Shown here: one piece after another, positions 9,473 to 18,076 of the stretch
Position numbering within the stretch: position 1 is the first letter of the stretch
How the letters are laid out: every line of letters begins with the position of its first letter
Assembly (NCBI RefSeq): GCF_003610895.1
Contig: NZ_MCAS01000003.1
Location: forward strand, 186,001-250,000
Reading direction: 5' to 3'
From: Paraburkholderia fungorum
GTDB taxonomy: Bacteria > Pseudomonadota > Gammaproteobacteria > Burkholderiales > Burkholderiaceae
Length of the DNA stretch: 64,000 bases
The notes under the pieces: model-generated
The model's database searches: none
What the model saw: the letters and a program-made list of their open reading frames with translations, nothing else
Told to the model about the DNA's origin: nothing
Translations under genes and position numbers: made by a program

Positions 9473-9486
9473 AATCGAATTCGATT
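9473..9486. promoter_or_regulatory. 14-bp palindrome upstream of exported Rid gene 1
   Basis: AATCGAATTCGATT is a perfect palindrome 30 bases upstream of the Rid gene start. It could be an operator for a dimeric regulator; there is no second copy to support this, so the call is tentative. Confidence 0.35.
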
Positions 9487-9487
9487 G

Positions 9488-9515
9488 TCACGGCGATGAG
9501 ACAGGATCGCCGTGA
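9488..9515 (-). terminator. Hairpin behind the 4-oxalocrotonate operon
   Basis: TCACGGCGAT (9488-9497) and ATCGCCGTGA (9506-9515) form a ten-base perfect stem with an eight-base loop, 15 bases after the aldehyde dehydrogenase stop on the minus strand. No T run follows, so it may be a processing or partial termination signal instead of a full terminator. Confidence 0.5.
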
Positions 9516-9529
9516 ACTCCGTGCGTGGA

Positions 9530-10981
9530 TCAGAACGGGTATTGACGCGGCGTGGTCTGAACGGTGATCCACCGCAATTGTGTGAAGGCGTCGATCCCCG
9601 CGCGGCCGCCGAAATGACCGGAACCCGAGTTCTTGACGCCGCCGAAGGGCATCTGCGCTTCGTCGTGCACGGTAGGGCCGTTGATATGGCAAATGCCCGA
9701 CTCGATGCGCATTGCCACGTTCCACGCGCGTGCTGTGTCGCGGCTGAAAACCGCCGAAGAAAGACCGAACTCATTGTCGTTGGCAACGGCGATGGCTTCC
9801 TCGTCACCCTTTACGCGCACGATACCTTTGACCGGGGCGAAACTTTCCTCGCGGTAGATACGCATCCCGGGCGTGACATGGTCCAGCAACGTGGCGGGCA
9901 TCAGCGTGGTTTCGGATTTGCCGCCGCACAGCAGCGTGGCCCCCTTGGCCAGGGCGTCCTCGATCAGTTCGTTGGCGTGCTGCACGGTACGGGTGTCGAC
10001 CACCGAGCCCAGCACCACCGGTCCCTTGCGCGGATCGCCCAGCGGCAAGCTACGGGCCTTGGCCACGAGACGATCGACGAAATCGTTGGCGATCTTTTCG
10101 TCCACCACAATGCGCTCGGTCGACATGCAGACCTGGCCCGAGTTGACAAAGGACCCGAAGGCCGTACCGGCAACGGCCACGTCAAGATCGGCATCGTCCA
10201 GTACCAGCAGCGGCGCCTTGCCGCCCAGTTCCAGAATCACCGGCTTCAGATATCGGGCGCAGGTTTGGGCGATCAGTTGGCCCACGCGTGTGGAGCCGGT
10301 GAAGTTGACGCGTTTGACGGCGGGGTGGGACACGATGGCCTCGACCACTTCGCCGGCATCCTCCGGCGCGTTGGTGATGAAGTTGACCACGCCCGGGGGC
10401 AGGCCGGCTTCATGCAGTGCCTCGATCACGAGACCCTGGGTATGCGGGCTCATTTCGGCGCCCTTGAGGATGACCGTGTTACCGCAGGCCAGCGGCGTGG
10501 CGATCGCGCGTACTGCCAGAATCACGGGCGCGTTCCATGGCGCGATGCCCAGCACCACACCGGCGGGTACGCGTACGGCAAGCGCGAGGTTGCCGGGAAT
10601 ATCGGAGGGGATCACCTCACCGTTGATCTGGGTGGTAAGCGAAGCCGCCTCGACCAGCATGCCGGCGCCCAGATGCGCGTTGAACTCGGCCCAGACCGAC
10701 GAGGCGCCGGTTTCGCGCGCCATGGCGTCGATCAACGCCGGTGCTTTGGCTTCCAGCGCCTGGGCGGCTTTGAGCAATAGCGCGCGGCGTTCGCCGGGGC
10801 CCATCGCGGACCAGATGGGGAAGGCCGCTGCCGCCGCGTCGGCCGCCGCTCTCGCATCGGCAGCCTTGGCGGCCGGCGCGCGCGTGGCCACCTCGCCGTC
10901 CAGCGGATTGCGGCGCTCGAAGGCGGCGCCGTCCGCGGCCTGGACTTTGCGGCCGCCGATCAACATGTCGATAGTGCTCAT
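9530..10981 (-). CDS. Aromatic/semialdehyde aldehyde dehydrogenase (NahF/vanillin dehydrogenase-like)
   Basis: This 483-residue aldehyde dehydrogenase most resembles salicylaldehyde and vanillin dehydrogenases: the C-terminal HINGPTVHDEAQMPFGGVKNSG block and the final QYPF are shared with NahF as I remember it. Catalytic residues are Glu251 in LELGGK and Cys285 in SGQVCMSTER, with Lys173 in ILKGAEMSP binding cofactor. It is the last enzyme gene of the minus-strand lower-pathway operon. Two roles are possible: oxidising an aromatic aldehyde before ring cleavage, or acting on 2-hydroxymuconate semialdehyde to give 4-oxalocrotonate. The sequence points to the first, the context would also allow the second. 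AGGAGA precedes the ATG. Confidence 0.87.
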   Translation of the reverse strand: MSTIDMLIGGRKVQAADGAAFERRNPLDGEVATRAPAAKAADARAAADAAAAAFPIWSAMGPGERRALLLKAAQALEAKAPALIDAMARETGASSVWAEFNAHLGAGMLVEAASLTTQINGEVIPSDIPGNLALAVRVPAGVVLGIAPWNAPVILAVRAIATPLACGNTVILKGAEMSPHTQGLVIEALHEAGLPPGVVNFITNAPEDAGEVVEAIVSHPAVKRVNFTGSTRVGQLIAQTCARYLKPVILELGGKAPLLVLDDADLDVAVAGTAFGSFVNSGQVCMSTERIVVDEKIANDFVDRLVAKARSLPLGDPRKGPVVLGSVVDTRTVQHANELIEDALAKGATLLCGGKSETTLMPATLLDHVTPGMRIYREESFAPVKGIVRVKGDEEAIAVANDNEFGLSSAVFSRDTARAWNVAMRIESGICHINGPTVHDEAQMPFGGVKNSGSGHFGGRAGIDAFTQLRWITVQTTPRQYPF

Positions 10982-11051
10982 TTCACAATCTCCTGGGAGG
11001 TTCTATGGATAGCGATGCATCGTGTCAGCAACCGGCATCGCTGATCACGGG

Positions 11052-12092
11052 TTAGGCACGAGCCTGCTCATGCGGTACTTGTTTGAGCAGATCCAGAGCG
11101 ACGTCGACGATCATGTCTTCCTGGCCCCCCACCATTTTCCGGCGGCCGAGTTCGACAAGAATGTCGACGGTTTTCAGGCCATACTTGTTCGCCGCCACTT
11201 CCGCATGGCGAAGGAAACTCGAGTAGACACCGGCATAACCGAGCGCGAGCGTTTCACGATCGACGCGTACGGGCCGGTCCTGCAGGGGTCTGACGAGATC
11301 GTCGGCAGCGTCCATCAAGCGGTAGAGATCGCAGCCGTGATGCCAGCCGAGACGTTCCGCGGCCGCGATAAATACTTCAAGCGGCGCATTGCCGGCACCC
11401 GCACCCATCCCCGCCAGGCTGGCGTCGATCCGGTCGCACCCTTCTTCGACAGCGACGATCGAATTGGCGACGCCAAGGCTCAGGTTGTGATGCGCGTGAA
11501 TGCCCGTTTGCGTATCCGGTTTGAGCACGTCTTTAAAGGCACGGAAGCGGTCTCGCACATCGTTCATGCCCAGCGCGCCACCCGAATCGACGACATACAC
11601 GCAACTTGCGCCGTAACTCTCCATCAGCTTCGCCTGTTCGGCAAGCTTCCGGGGTGTGGTCATGTGGCTCATCATCAGAAAACCCACCGCATCCATGCCG
11701 ATGTTGCGCGCGTACTCCAGATGCTGGCGCGAGACGTCGGCCTCCGTGCAGTGCGTTGCGACCCGCACTACGGTGGCGCCTGCGTCGAACGCATTGCGCA
11801 AATCGTGAATCGTGCCGATTCCGGGAATCAGAAGCGTGGCGATTTTGGCGCGTGCCGCGCTTTGCCGCGCCGCTTCGATCCACGCAACATCCGAATGCGC
11901 GCCGAAGCCATAGTTGAAGCTGGAGCCCTCGAGGCCGTCGCCGTGCGCGACTTCCATGCTGTCCACGCCAGCCCGGTCGAGCGCGGCGGCGATCGCCTTC
12001 ACGTTCTCGATACTGTATTGATGGCGGATCGCATGACTGCCGTCGCGCAACGTCACGTCGGAAATGTAGAGTTTTTTATCACCGGAATTCAT
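11052..12092 (-). CDS. mhpE: 4-hydroxy-2-oxovalerate aldolase
   Basis: This 346-residue enzyme cleaves 4-hydroxy-2-oxovalerate to pyruvate and acetaldehyde in the cytoplasm, and in this family channels the acetaldehyde to an acylating dehydrogenase. The HMGL-like TIM barrel shows [12 protein letters not shown] (metal-binding Asp, catalytic Arg) near the start and the metal ligands in [14 protein letters not shown]. Length agrees with DmpG/BphI. I choose ATG 12092 because the sequence AAGGAGGTGA is directly upstream; the ATG overlaps the stop of the acetaldehyde dehydrogenase gene by one base (TGATG), so translation is coupled. This matches the tight heterodimer that the two proteins form in known systems. 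Confidence 0.93.
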   Translation of the reverse strand: MNSGDKKLYISDVTLRDGSHAIRHQYSIENVKAIAAALDRAGVDSMEVAHGDGLEGSSFNYGFGAHSDVAWIEAARQSAARAKIATLLIPGIGTIHDLRNAFDAGATVVRVATHCTEADVSRQHLEYARNIGMDAVGFLMMSHMTTPRKLAEQAKLMESYGASCVYVVDSGGALGMNDVRDRFRAFKDVLKPDTQTGIHAHHNLSLGVANSIVAVEEGCDRIDASLAGMGAGAGNAPLEVFIAAAERLGWHHGCDLYRLMDAADDLVRPLQDRPVRVDRETLALGYAGVYSSFLRHAEVAANKYGLKTVDILVELGRRKMVGGQEDMIVDVALDLLKQVPHEQARA

Positions 12093-13051
12093 CAGGTCAC
12101 CTCCTTGTGTCCACGCGCAATGCCCGCCGCTACCCTGCGCCGCGCCATCATGTCGCCGCACGCAAGCGCGGCCGACGTCATGATGTCCAGATTGCCGGCG
12201 TACGAAGGCAAGTAGTGCGCCGCCCCTTCGACCTCGAGAAACACGGATGTTTTCAGACCGTGCTGCGGGCCGAGTCCGGGCACGTTGAGCGGCTTGTCCT
12301 GCGGGATCAGGTCGAACTGCACTTTCTGCTTCAGGCGATAGCCGGGCACGTAGGCCTGCACGCGTTTCACCATCGCGTCGATGCTTTGCTCGACCTTGCC
12401 CGCATCGACCACGTCCGATAGAACAAAGACGGTATCGCGCATGATGAGCGGCGGCTCGGCGGGATTGAGGACGATGATGGCCTTGCCGCGCGTCGCACCA
12501 CCCAGTTGTTCGATCGCGCTGCGTGTCGTTTCGGTGAACTCGTCGATATTCGCGCGCGTTCCCGGGCCAGCCGATTTACTGCTGATCGACGCGACGATCT
12601 CGGCGTAATGCACTTTCGCGACCCGCGACACGGCGGCCACCACCGGAATGGTTGCCTGGCCACCGCAGGTGACCATGTTCATGTTCGCCGCGTTCTCATC
12701 CTCGAGATTGATTGCGGGAATCACATAAGGCCCGATTGCAGCCGGCGTCAGATCGATCACCTGCACGCCATGTTGCTGCAGGATATCGTTATGTTTGCGG
12801 TGCGCGCCTGCCGACGTCGCGTCGAATACGATGTCGATGTCCCTGAACACCTCGAGCTCAAGCAGTCCGTCGATTCCGTCCGAGGTCGTCGCCACGCCCA
12901 TGCGTTGCGCGCGAGCCAGGCCGTCGGAGTTCGGATCGACGCCGACCATTGCGCCCATTTCGAGTTGCCGGCTGTTGCGCATCACCTTGATCATCAGATC
13001 GGTGCCAATATTGCCCGGCCCGATAATCGCTACCTTTACCTTGTCACTCAT
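12092..13051 (-). CDS. mhpF: Acetaldehyde dehydrogenase (acetylating)
   Basis: This 319-residue enzyme turns acetaldehyde, NAD and CoA into acetyl-CoA. The N-terminal Rossmann motif GPGNIGTD is at residues 11-18 and the catalytic Cys129 sits in [12 protein letters not shown]. Length matches DmpF/MhpF. The ATG at 13051 has GGGAGGCGAG upstream; an upstream start at 13093 would add 14 residues without a ribosome site. It lies between the 4-oxalocrotonate decarboxylase and the aldolase genes, with a one-base overlap to the latter, and should form a channelling complex with it. Confidence 0.94.
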   Translation of the reverse strand: MSDKVKVAIIGPGNIGTDLMIKVMRNSRQLEMGAMVGVDPNSDGLARAQRMGVATTSDGIDGLLELEVFRDIDIVFDATSAGAHRKHNDILQQHGVQVIDLTPAAIGPYVIPAINLEDENAANMNMVTCGGQATIPVVAAVSRVAKVHYAEIVASISSKSAGPGTRANIDEFTETTRSAIEQLGGATRGKAIIVLNPAEPPLIMRDTVFVLSDVVDAGKVEQSIDAMVKRVQAYVPGYRLKQKVQFDLIPQDKPLNVPGLGPQHGLKTSVFLEVEGAAHYLPSYAGNLDIMTSAALACGDMMARRRVAAGIARGHKEVT

Positions 13052-13105
13052 CTCGCCTCCCGGCTGACAGCTTCGAGAATCTCGCTCACACAAATCGGCA
13101 CGGCG

Positions 13106-13873
13106 TTACCCCTTGACGTGGAAACCCGCGCTGCCGAGCTGGTCCATTTCGACCGAGACATACTGCCCGGGCGCAATCCATTCGGCGGAGGTGGCGCCGC
13201 CCGCCATCACGATCCAACCCGCCTGCAGCGGTTCGCCCGCGGCAGCCGACAGGCGCGCTGCGGCGACCAGCGAGCGCAGCGGATGGCCCAGCAGCGCGGC
13301 GGTCGACCCCACCTGGGCGACGCGGCCATCGAGGTTGAGCGTGAGGCCGAGATTGCTGAAATCGAGCGACGGGCGTTGCCACGCGCCAATCACAAAGCCG
13401 CTTGACGACGCGTTATCCGCGATGACCTCGGGCAGCGAAAACCTGAAATCCCGATAGCGCGAATCGATGATCTCCAGCGCCGGCGCGATCGCTTCCACTG
13501 CTGCGAGAGCCTGCGGGCCGGTCACGTCGCCGTTCAGGGCGTGCTTCAGCACGAACGCGATTTCCGGTTCGACACGCGGGCGCACGAAACGGGAAAACTC
13601 GACCACGCTGCCTTCCTCGATCTGCATGCTGCTCGTCAGCCGGCCCCAGATCACATCGGACAGCCCCATCTGAATCATCTTCGCGCGGCTCGTGAAGCCC
13701 ATCTTTACGCCGACTCGCCGTTCGCCACGTGCAAGACGCAGGTGGATCGATTGCGACTGGATTTCATAGGCATCGTCGAGCGACAACCGGCCTTCGGGGT
13801 CGAACTGCGCGACGTCTTTCGCGTTGCTCGCCGCCTTGTCGAGCAAGCTTGCGTACTCCGTGAGGTGGTTCAT
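13106..13873 (-). CDS. dmpH: 4-oxalocrotonate decarboxylase
   Basis: This 255-residue protein is of the fumarylacetoacetase-like hydratase/decarboxylase family. The VGVKMGFTSRAKMIQMG block matches 4-oxalocrotonate decarboxylases (DmpH/XylI), where hydratases have KIG-T-S-AVQ. The metal ligands lie in RPRVEPEIAFVL. It decarboxylates 2-oxo-3-hexenedioate to 2-hydroxypenta-2,4-dienoate and in known pathways forms a complex with the hydratase, which is encoded directly upstream with a one-base overlap (TGATG); AAGGAGG precedes its ATG. Length is about eight residues shorter than XylI. Confidence 0.88.
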   Translation of the reverse strand: MNHLTEYASLLDKAASNAKDVAQFDPEGRLSLDDAYEIQSQSIHLRLARGERRVGVKMGFTSRAKMIQMGLSDVIWGRLTSSMQIEEGSVVEFSRFVRPRVEPEIAFVLKHALNGDVTGPQALAAVEAIAPALEIIDSRYRDFRFSLPEVIADNASSSGFVIGAWQRPSLDFSNLGLTLNLDGRVAQVGSTAALLGHPLRSLVAAARLSAAAGEPLQAGWIVMAGGATSAEWIAPGQYVSVEMDQLGSAGFHVKG

Positions 13874-14694
13874 CAGCGTGCCTCCTTACCGTCTGATATG
13901 TCCGATATGTCAGATTCGAACACTGCCCGCACCGAGCCGAGGCCGTGGATGCGCGTCTGAAAAATGTCGCCCGCCGCAACCGTGACCATCGGACCCAGCG
14001 CGCCCGACAACACCAGATCGCCCGCGCGTAACGGTGTGCCGATTTCCACCATCTTGCGGGCGAGCCATACGACCGCATTCAGCGGATTACCGAGGCATGC
14101 CGCACCCGCGCCCACGGATACCGGTTCGCCGCGCCGTTCCATCACCATGCCGCACAGGCGCACATCGAATTCGGATAGCTTGCGCGGCGACGTGCCAAGC
14201 ACATAAGCCGAGGACGATGCGTTGTCGGCAATCGTGTCCGCGATACGGATATTCCAGTTCGCGATCCGGCTGCCGACGATCTCAAGAGCGGGCAGAGCGT
14301 AGTCGATTGCGTTCATCACTTCGTGCAGCGTCGGATTCGACGTCGTTAAATCGCGGCCGATCACGAACGCGATCTCCGCTTCGATCTTCGGCTGCGTGAG
14401 CCGCGACATGGAGATCGGTTCGCCATCGCCGTAGCCCATGTCGTCAAACAGCATGCCGAAGTCGGGCTGGTCGACGCCCAGCTGTTTCTGCACGGCAACC
14501 GACGTCAGGCCGATCTTGCAACCCACCAGACGGCCACCCGATTCGATACGCCGTTCCGTATTGATCCGCTGAATCGCATAAGCCTCTTCGATGCTTATGC
14601 CGTCGTAGGTTTCGCGAGGCGGCGCGATGTAAATGCCGCTATGCTCCGCATCGGCAAGCGCGTGCGCTGCCTGTTCGATCTGTTGTGGCGTCAT
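13873..14694 (-). CDS. dmpE: 2-oxopent-4-enoate (2-hydroxypenta-2,4-dienoate) hydratase
   Basis: This 273-residue protein hydrates 2-hydroxypenta-2,4-dienoate to 4-hydroxy-2-oxovalerate. The block [26 protein letters not shown] and the metal-binding [13 protein letters not shown] identify it as a hydratase of the DmpE/XylJ/MhpD kind. It runs about ten residues past the usual end, and this tail, [14 protein letters not shown], is encoded partly by a 9-base tandem repeat (13894-13911). The stop overlaps the next start by one base. It works with the decarboxylase in the 4-oxalocrotonate branch, so no free dienol needs to leave the complex. Confidence 0.9.
   Translation of the reverse strand: MTPQQIEQAAHALADAEHSGIYIAPPRETYDGISIEEAYAIQRINTERRIESGGRLVGCKIGLTSVAVQKQLGVDQPDFGMLFDDMGYGDGEPISMSRLTQPKIEAEIAFVIGRDLTTSNPTLHEVMNAIDYALPALEIVGSRIANWNIRIADTIADNASSSAYVLGTSPRKLSEFDVRLCGMVMERRGEPVSVGAGAACLGNPLNAVVWLARKMVEIGTPLRAGDLVLSGALGPMVTVAAGDIFQTRIHGLGSVRAVFESDISDISDGKEAR
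13894..13911. repeat. 9-bp tandem repeat within the hydratase C-terminal codons
   Basis: TGATATGTC (13894-13902) is followed by CGATATGTC (13903-13911). On the coding minus strand this gives a repeated Asp-Ile-Ser unit at the very end of the hydratase, just before the decarboxylase gene. It looks like a replication-slippage duplication. Confidence 0.7.
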
Positions 14695-14699
14695 GGCGC

Positions 14700-14915
14700 T
14701 TACTCCCGGGTGCCGGGCTGACGAACCTCGGCGAGTTCGTCCTTGGTTTGATCGCCAACGGCCCAGTGAGCGGCCGGGGTCGACGTCGCATAGACGCGAA
14801 TCGTGGCGAGCGGCGCACCGAGCGTTTCGTGAACGGTTCTGGCGACGGCCTTGATGCAGGCCTTGACGGCTTCGTCGTCCCGTCCTTCGACGAGTGCAAT
14901 GTGTACGATGGGCAT
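14700..14915 (-). CDS. dmpI: 4-oxalocrotonate tautomerase
   Basis: This 71-residue protein ketonises 2-hydroxymuconate (4-oxalocrotonate enol) to 2-oxo-3-hexenedioate. After removal of Met the catalytic Pro1 is exposed; Arg11 (in EGRDDE) and Arg39 (in LATIRVY) are both in place. The usual Phe50 is Trp. The C-terminal extension of about eight residues beyond the 62-residue classic form is short. GGAGAG lies ten bases before the ATG. Its presence in the operon shows that 2-hydroxymuconate is a pathway intermediate, which matters for the role of the intradiol dioxygenase encoded next to it. Confidence 0.9.
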   Translation of the reverse strand: MPIVHIALVEGRDDEAVKACIKAVARTVHETLGAPLATIRVYATSTPAAHWAVGDQTKDELAEVRQPGTRE

Positions 14916-14961
14916 GGCTTGAATACTCTCCTGGTGTCAGATGATCGAGACCGGCGTGGCC

Positions 14962-15924
14962 TTAACTGTTGTGCGCGGGCGATGCGTTCCGCTCGAGGAT
15001 GATCTGCTCGGGACGCGCGCCGTCTGCCTTGCCCGTAATGGGCGGCTTGGGCAATTTCGCCTCTCCGGGTTCGATGACGAAGTTGTGGTCCAGCGAGTAC
15101 CACGGTCCCTTGACGTCGTTGACCGGCGCCTTCTCGCCATCGTGCAGCACGTACTGTCCTACCAGCGCACGTGTCACGCCGAACTGCACGTCGGTGTCGA
15201 GATTCGGATCGTCGCTTGAATACACCTGCGAGAACTGGGTCTTGAAACCGGGCTTGTAGATCATGAAGTGGATGTGCGCCGGCCGCATGTTATGGCGTCC
15301 CTGCAGGCGCAACAGGTCACCGACGGGACCCGAGACGGGAATCGGATAGCCGGCCGGTTTTACGCTGCGAAATGCGATATGACCGTTCGCGTCGGTCGTG
15401 AACTTGCCCCGCAGGTTCATATCGGCTTGCTGCGGGTCCTGATTTTCATAAAAACCGTCGGCCGAGGTGTGCCATACGTCGACTTCCGCGCCTTCAACCG
15501 GACGCCCATGCCGATCGCGCACCCAGGCATTCACGAAGATCGGCGCACCGGGCGTCGGGCTGCGCACGATCGACGCGCCGTTTGCAGTGTGTGGCGAGTC
15601 CATGCGCCAGAATGGTCCCATCAGATTGGCGGTGGTGTCGGTCTGTCCGCTATCGCCGTTATTGAGCAGGCAAACCAGCGAAGAGAGGCCGAGCGAGCCC
15701 GCGATCAGGACAACTTCGTTGTGAGATGCCGTACTCAGTTGGCCGAGCCGCGCAATCACGGCACATGCCTGGTGAAACTCCGCCTCGGTCAGCCGCGTCT
15801 CACGTGCGAATCCATGCAGATGCCGCACTGCGGCCGACATGATTTCGCGAAAGCGGGGATTCGTCGAACGGGCCAGCTCCGAAAGTACCGCGGCGGTCAC
15901 TTCCTGTTGATTGCTAATGATCAC
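14962..15924 (-). CDS. Intradiol ring-cleavage dioxygenase (catechol/hydroxyquinol 1,2-dioxygenase type)
   Basis: This 320-residue protein has an N-terminal dioxygenase helical domain (about 15-95) and a C-terminal Fe(III) domain. The four ligands are visible: Tyr159 (GFYENQDP), Tyr193 (PAGYPIP), His217 and His219 (RPAHIHF). It should open an ortho-dihydroxy ring between the two hydroxyls. The GTG start has GGAGG upstream. It is the first gene of an operon for 4-oxalocrotonate breakdown, where an extradiol enzyme would be expected. Intradiol cleavage of catechol would not feed the tautomerase, but that of pyrogallol would give 2-hydroxymuconate directly. A paralogue lies at 24118-25032. The true substrate is open. 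Confidence 0.88.
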   Translation of the reverse strand: MIISNQQEVTAAVLSELARSTNPRFREIMSAAVRHLHGFARETRLTEAEFHQACAVIARLGQLSTASHNEVVLIAGSLGLSSLVCLLNNGDSGQTDTTANLMGPFWRMDSPHTANGASIVRSPTPGAPIFVNAWVRDRHGRPVEGAEVDVWHTSADGFYENQDPQQADMNLRGKFTTDANGHIAFRSVKPAGYPIPVSGPVGDLLRLQGRHNMRPAHIHFMIYKPGFKTQFSQVYSSDDPNLDTDVQFGVTRALVGQYVLHDGEKAPVNDVKGPWYSLDHNFVIEPGEAKLPKPPITGKADGARPEQIILERNASPAHNS

Positions 15925-16021
15925 GTGCTGCCTCCTGTCGGCATCGGGTCATGGACGTCTTGCTGGCATCAATGGTGCGTGCGCGACGCTAACCAGTCCA
16001 ATGCTATATTTGGAGAAATCG

Positions 16022-16036
16022 ATACCGGAACGGTAT
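16022..16036. promoter_or_regulatory. Candidate LysR box between divergent lysR and dioxygenase operon
   Basis: ATACC (16022-16026) and GGTAT (16032-16036) form a perfect inverted repeat that also fits the LysR T-N11-A rule (16023-16035). It lies 43 bases upstream of the lysR start and about 100 bases from the dioxygenase start, the usual place for an activator site. Confidence 0.6.
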
Positions 16037-16078
16037 GAGCCATATGCCCGACGGCGGTGGGCGCAGGGGAGCGAAATC

Positions 16079-16984
16079 ATGGAACTGAAACAGATGCGCT
16101 ACTTTCTTGCGCTGGCCGAAGAACTCAACTTCGGCCGGGCTGCCGAGCGTCTTCACATCACACAGCCTCCGCTCACGCGCAACATCCATGCGCTCGAAGA
16201 AGAGCTTGGCACGGCGCTATTCGTGCGTTCGCCCAAAGGCACGGAATTGACGGAGGCGGGCAAGGCGCTGCTGGCCGAGGTTCCCAACATACTCGGGCTG
16301 TCGAGGCGTGCTGCCGATCTGGCCAGACTGGCGGGGCAGGGGTTGAGCGGGAGGCTCGACGTCGGCATTTTCAGCTCGGGTGTGCTGAACGTCATTCCCA
16401 GGTTGCTTGCCGAATTTCACACGCAGCGCCCGAACGTCAAGATCGGTCTGCACAATATGTCGAAGGCCGAACAGATCGTGGCCCTTCGGGAACGGCGTAT
16501 CACGATTGGTTTCAACCGGCTCGTACCGGATGAACCCGATATCGCAGTGGATTGGGTACAGCGAGAACCATTCCTCGTCGCGCTCTACGAAGGGCATCCG
16601 CTGTGCTCCAGGAAAATCATCACGCTAAAAGATCTGCATGACCAGCCGATGATTCTCTATCCCAACGCGCCCGTCTACGGACTGGCGCAGGAAGTAGCCG
16701 CTGCATTTCGCATGGAAGGGTGCAACCTGAACATCGAGCAGGAGGTCGAGGATGTGGTGACCTGTATCGCGCTGGTTGCCAGCCGGTTCGGCATATGCGT
16801 GACAACTGAATCAGCCGCAAACCTTCGCCTTCCCGGCGTGGTGTACAAGCGTTTGAAATCACCAACGCTCAAGCAGATCGAATTGAGTTGCCTTTATCGG
16901 CGTGGAGATTCGTCTGCTGTCTTGCAGGCATTCCTCGCGCTCGTCAAATGCTCCCGCTCAAGGCGCGGCGAGATCGAATACTAG
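16079..16984 (+). CDS. LysR-family regulator of the 4-oxalocrotonate operon
   Basis: This 301-residue regulator begins MELKQMRYFLALAEELNFGRAAERLH, a classic LysR winged helix of the BenM/CatM kind, followed by an inducer-binding domain (about 90-295). BenM-type relatives respond to muconates or aromatic acids. The start is ATG 16079, with GGGGAGCG upstream; the frame is open further but without a site. It is divergent from the intradiol dioxygenase operon and very probably activates it when a pathway intermediate is present. The inducer is unknown; a hydroxymuconate would be reasonable. Confidence 0.88.
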   Translation: MELKQMRYFLALAEELNFGRAAERLHITQPPLTRNIHALEEELGTALFVRSPKGTELTEAGKALLAEVPNILGLSRRAADLARLAGQGLSGRLDVGIFSSGVLNVIPRLLAEFHTQRPNVKIGLHNMSKAEQIVALRERRITIGFNRLVPDEPDIAVDWVQREPFLVALYEGHPLCSRKIITLKDLHDQPMILYPNAPVYGLAQEVAAAFRMEGCNLNIEQEVEDVVTCIALVASRFGICVTTESAANLRLPGVVYKRLKSPTLKQIELSCLYRRGDSSAVLQAFLALVKCSRSRRGEIEY

Positions 16985-17187
16985 GCAGCGTGGCGAACTA
17001 TAAATATGCCGACGTGCAAGGAAGAGTAATCTGTATAAGATGCACAGGCGCATCTACTGAAGTATTACATACGAATATCTGCGAAAATCAAGGTTAAAGG
17101 GTTTTTCCGTATATCGAAGAGCGGCGGAATGCGAAGTTTTCGGGCTGCCTTCGGGATTCAACAGCCACACACAGGTATTTTCTGGAA

Positions 17188-17688
17188 ATGGATAGACGTA
17201 CAAAAGGTAGTGCAACCGGCATCGGGCGCAAACTCGAACTCCTGCATGGCATGGTCGCCTCGCGGGTGTTTCACCATGCGTCGACGATGTTGACCGGCGA
17301 CGTGACCTTTGCGCGCGTCATATCCCTGTTCCACCTCAATCATCATGATTCGCAGACCATTGCCGAAATTGCCGGGACAACGGGCTTGAGCCATGCCGCG
17401 GCCAGCCGCATGGTCGACGGATTGTATCGGGAGGGCCTGGTCGACCGCCGTGAGGCCGCCGGGGATCGCAGGCAGAAGTGTGTCGAACTGACACCTGACG
17501 GTCTGAAAAAGATAGAAGCGATGCGCCAGGTCACCACAGAGGCTTATGCGCAACTGATGGCGCAAGTACCCAAAGAACTGCGCATAAAATTCCAGGAAAT
17601 ACTGGTGGAGCTTGAGCCATACCTGATTCCCTCTGAGGCAGAACACGGAGACGCTCCACGTAAGCCCCGCTTACGCCGTCAGAGTTGA
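17188..17688 (+). CDS. MarR-family transcriptional regulator
   Basis: This 166-residue protein has a MarR winged helix (about 35-140), with TIAEIAGTTGLSHAAASRMVDGL as helix-turn-helix and the wing DRREAAGDRRQKCVELT. MarR proteins are dimeric repressors released by phenolic ligands or oxidants. The gene stands alone: the LysR gene ends 200 bases upstream and the next gene starts 390 bases downstream. Its ribosome site is weak. The C-terminus is rich in basic residues. Target genes cannot be named. Confidence 0.85.
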   Translation: MDRRTKGSATGIGRKLELLHGMVASRVFHHASTMLTGDVTFARVISLFHLNHHDSQTIAEIAGTTGLSHAAASRMVDGLYREGLVDRREAAGDRRQKCVELTPDGLKKIEAMRQVTTEAYAQLMAQVPKELRIKFQEILVELEPYLIPSEAEHGDAPRKPRLRRQS

Positions 17689-18076
17689 TGGCGTGCCGCA
17701 GGGCTCAGAGTGAACGCAGAATCCAACCCATTGGACAATAAGCGCGTCAGTATTGGCGATAGCGTAAAGTACTAAAAGTATTGGCAGAAGTATGTTTGCC
17801 GGCGCATTGTATGCAATAAAGCATATGATATAGTCCGCGGCGACGAAAACGGGAAGTGCCTGCATACCGCGCTTTTCTGCATGTCGAAGTACTGGAAACC
17901 AGGGGCGCGCGACCACCATGTCAACGGGATCGCTCGGGTACGTGAGACGTGCCATCGCTGCGTCTGGTGTAGGCTGTTGATCGAAACCATGATGACGCCG
18001 GTGATGACCGTCCGGATGGATACGGGCGCAGTGCACGTCGGCGGCAAATCGCTGTGGGACACTCGTTTTTTCTGCC
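17689..18076. other. Intergenic region, no convincing gene
   Basis: About 390 bases containing an AT-rich patch (roughly 17745-17840). On the minus strand a frame of about 82 codons ending at 17671 encodes a hydrophobic stretch, but it has no ribosome site or recognisable family and overlaps the MarR gene end. The promoter of the large regulator gene is presumably here. Confidence 0.5.

Noticed and set aside
9512..10780. Plus-strand frame of 422 codons opposite the aldehyde dehydrogenase gene
   Set aside because: Antisense shadow; the minus-strand gene has catalytic residues and a ribosome site.
17806..17850. Possible transposon or phage remnant in the AT-rich patch
   Set aside because: No inverted repeats, no transposase-like frame and no target duplication could be seen.
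17671..17919. Hydrophobic minus-strand frame of about 82 codons
   Set aside because: No ribosome site, overlaps the MarR gene end, and the hydrophobic stretch can arise from an AT-rich non-coding patch.
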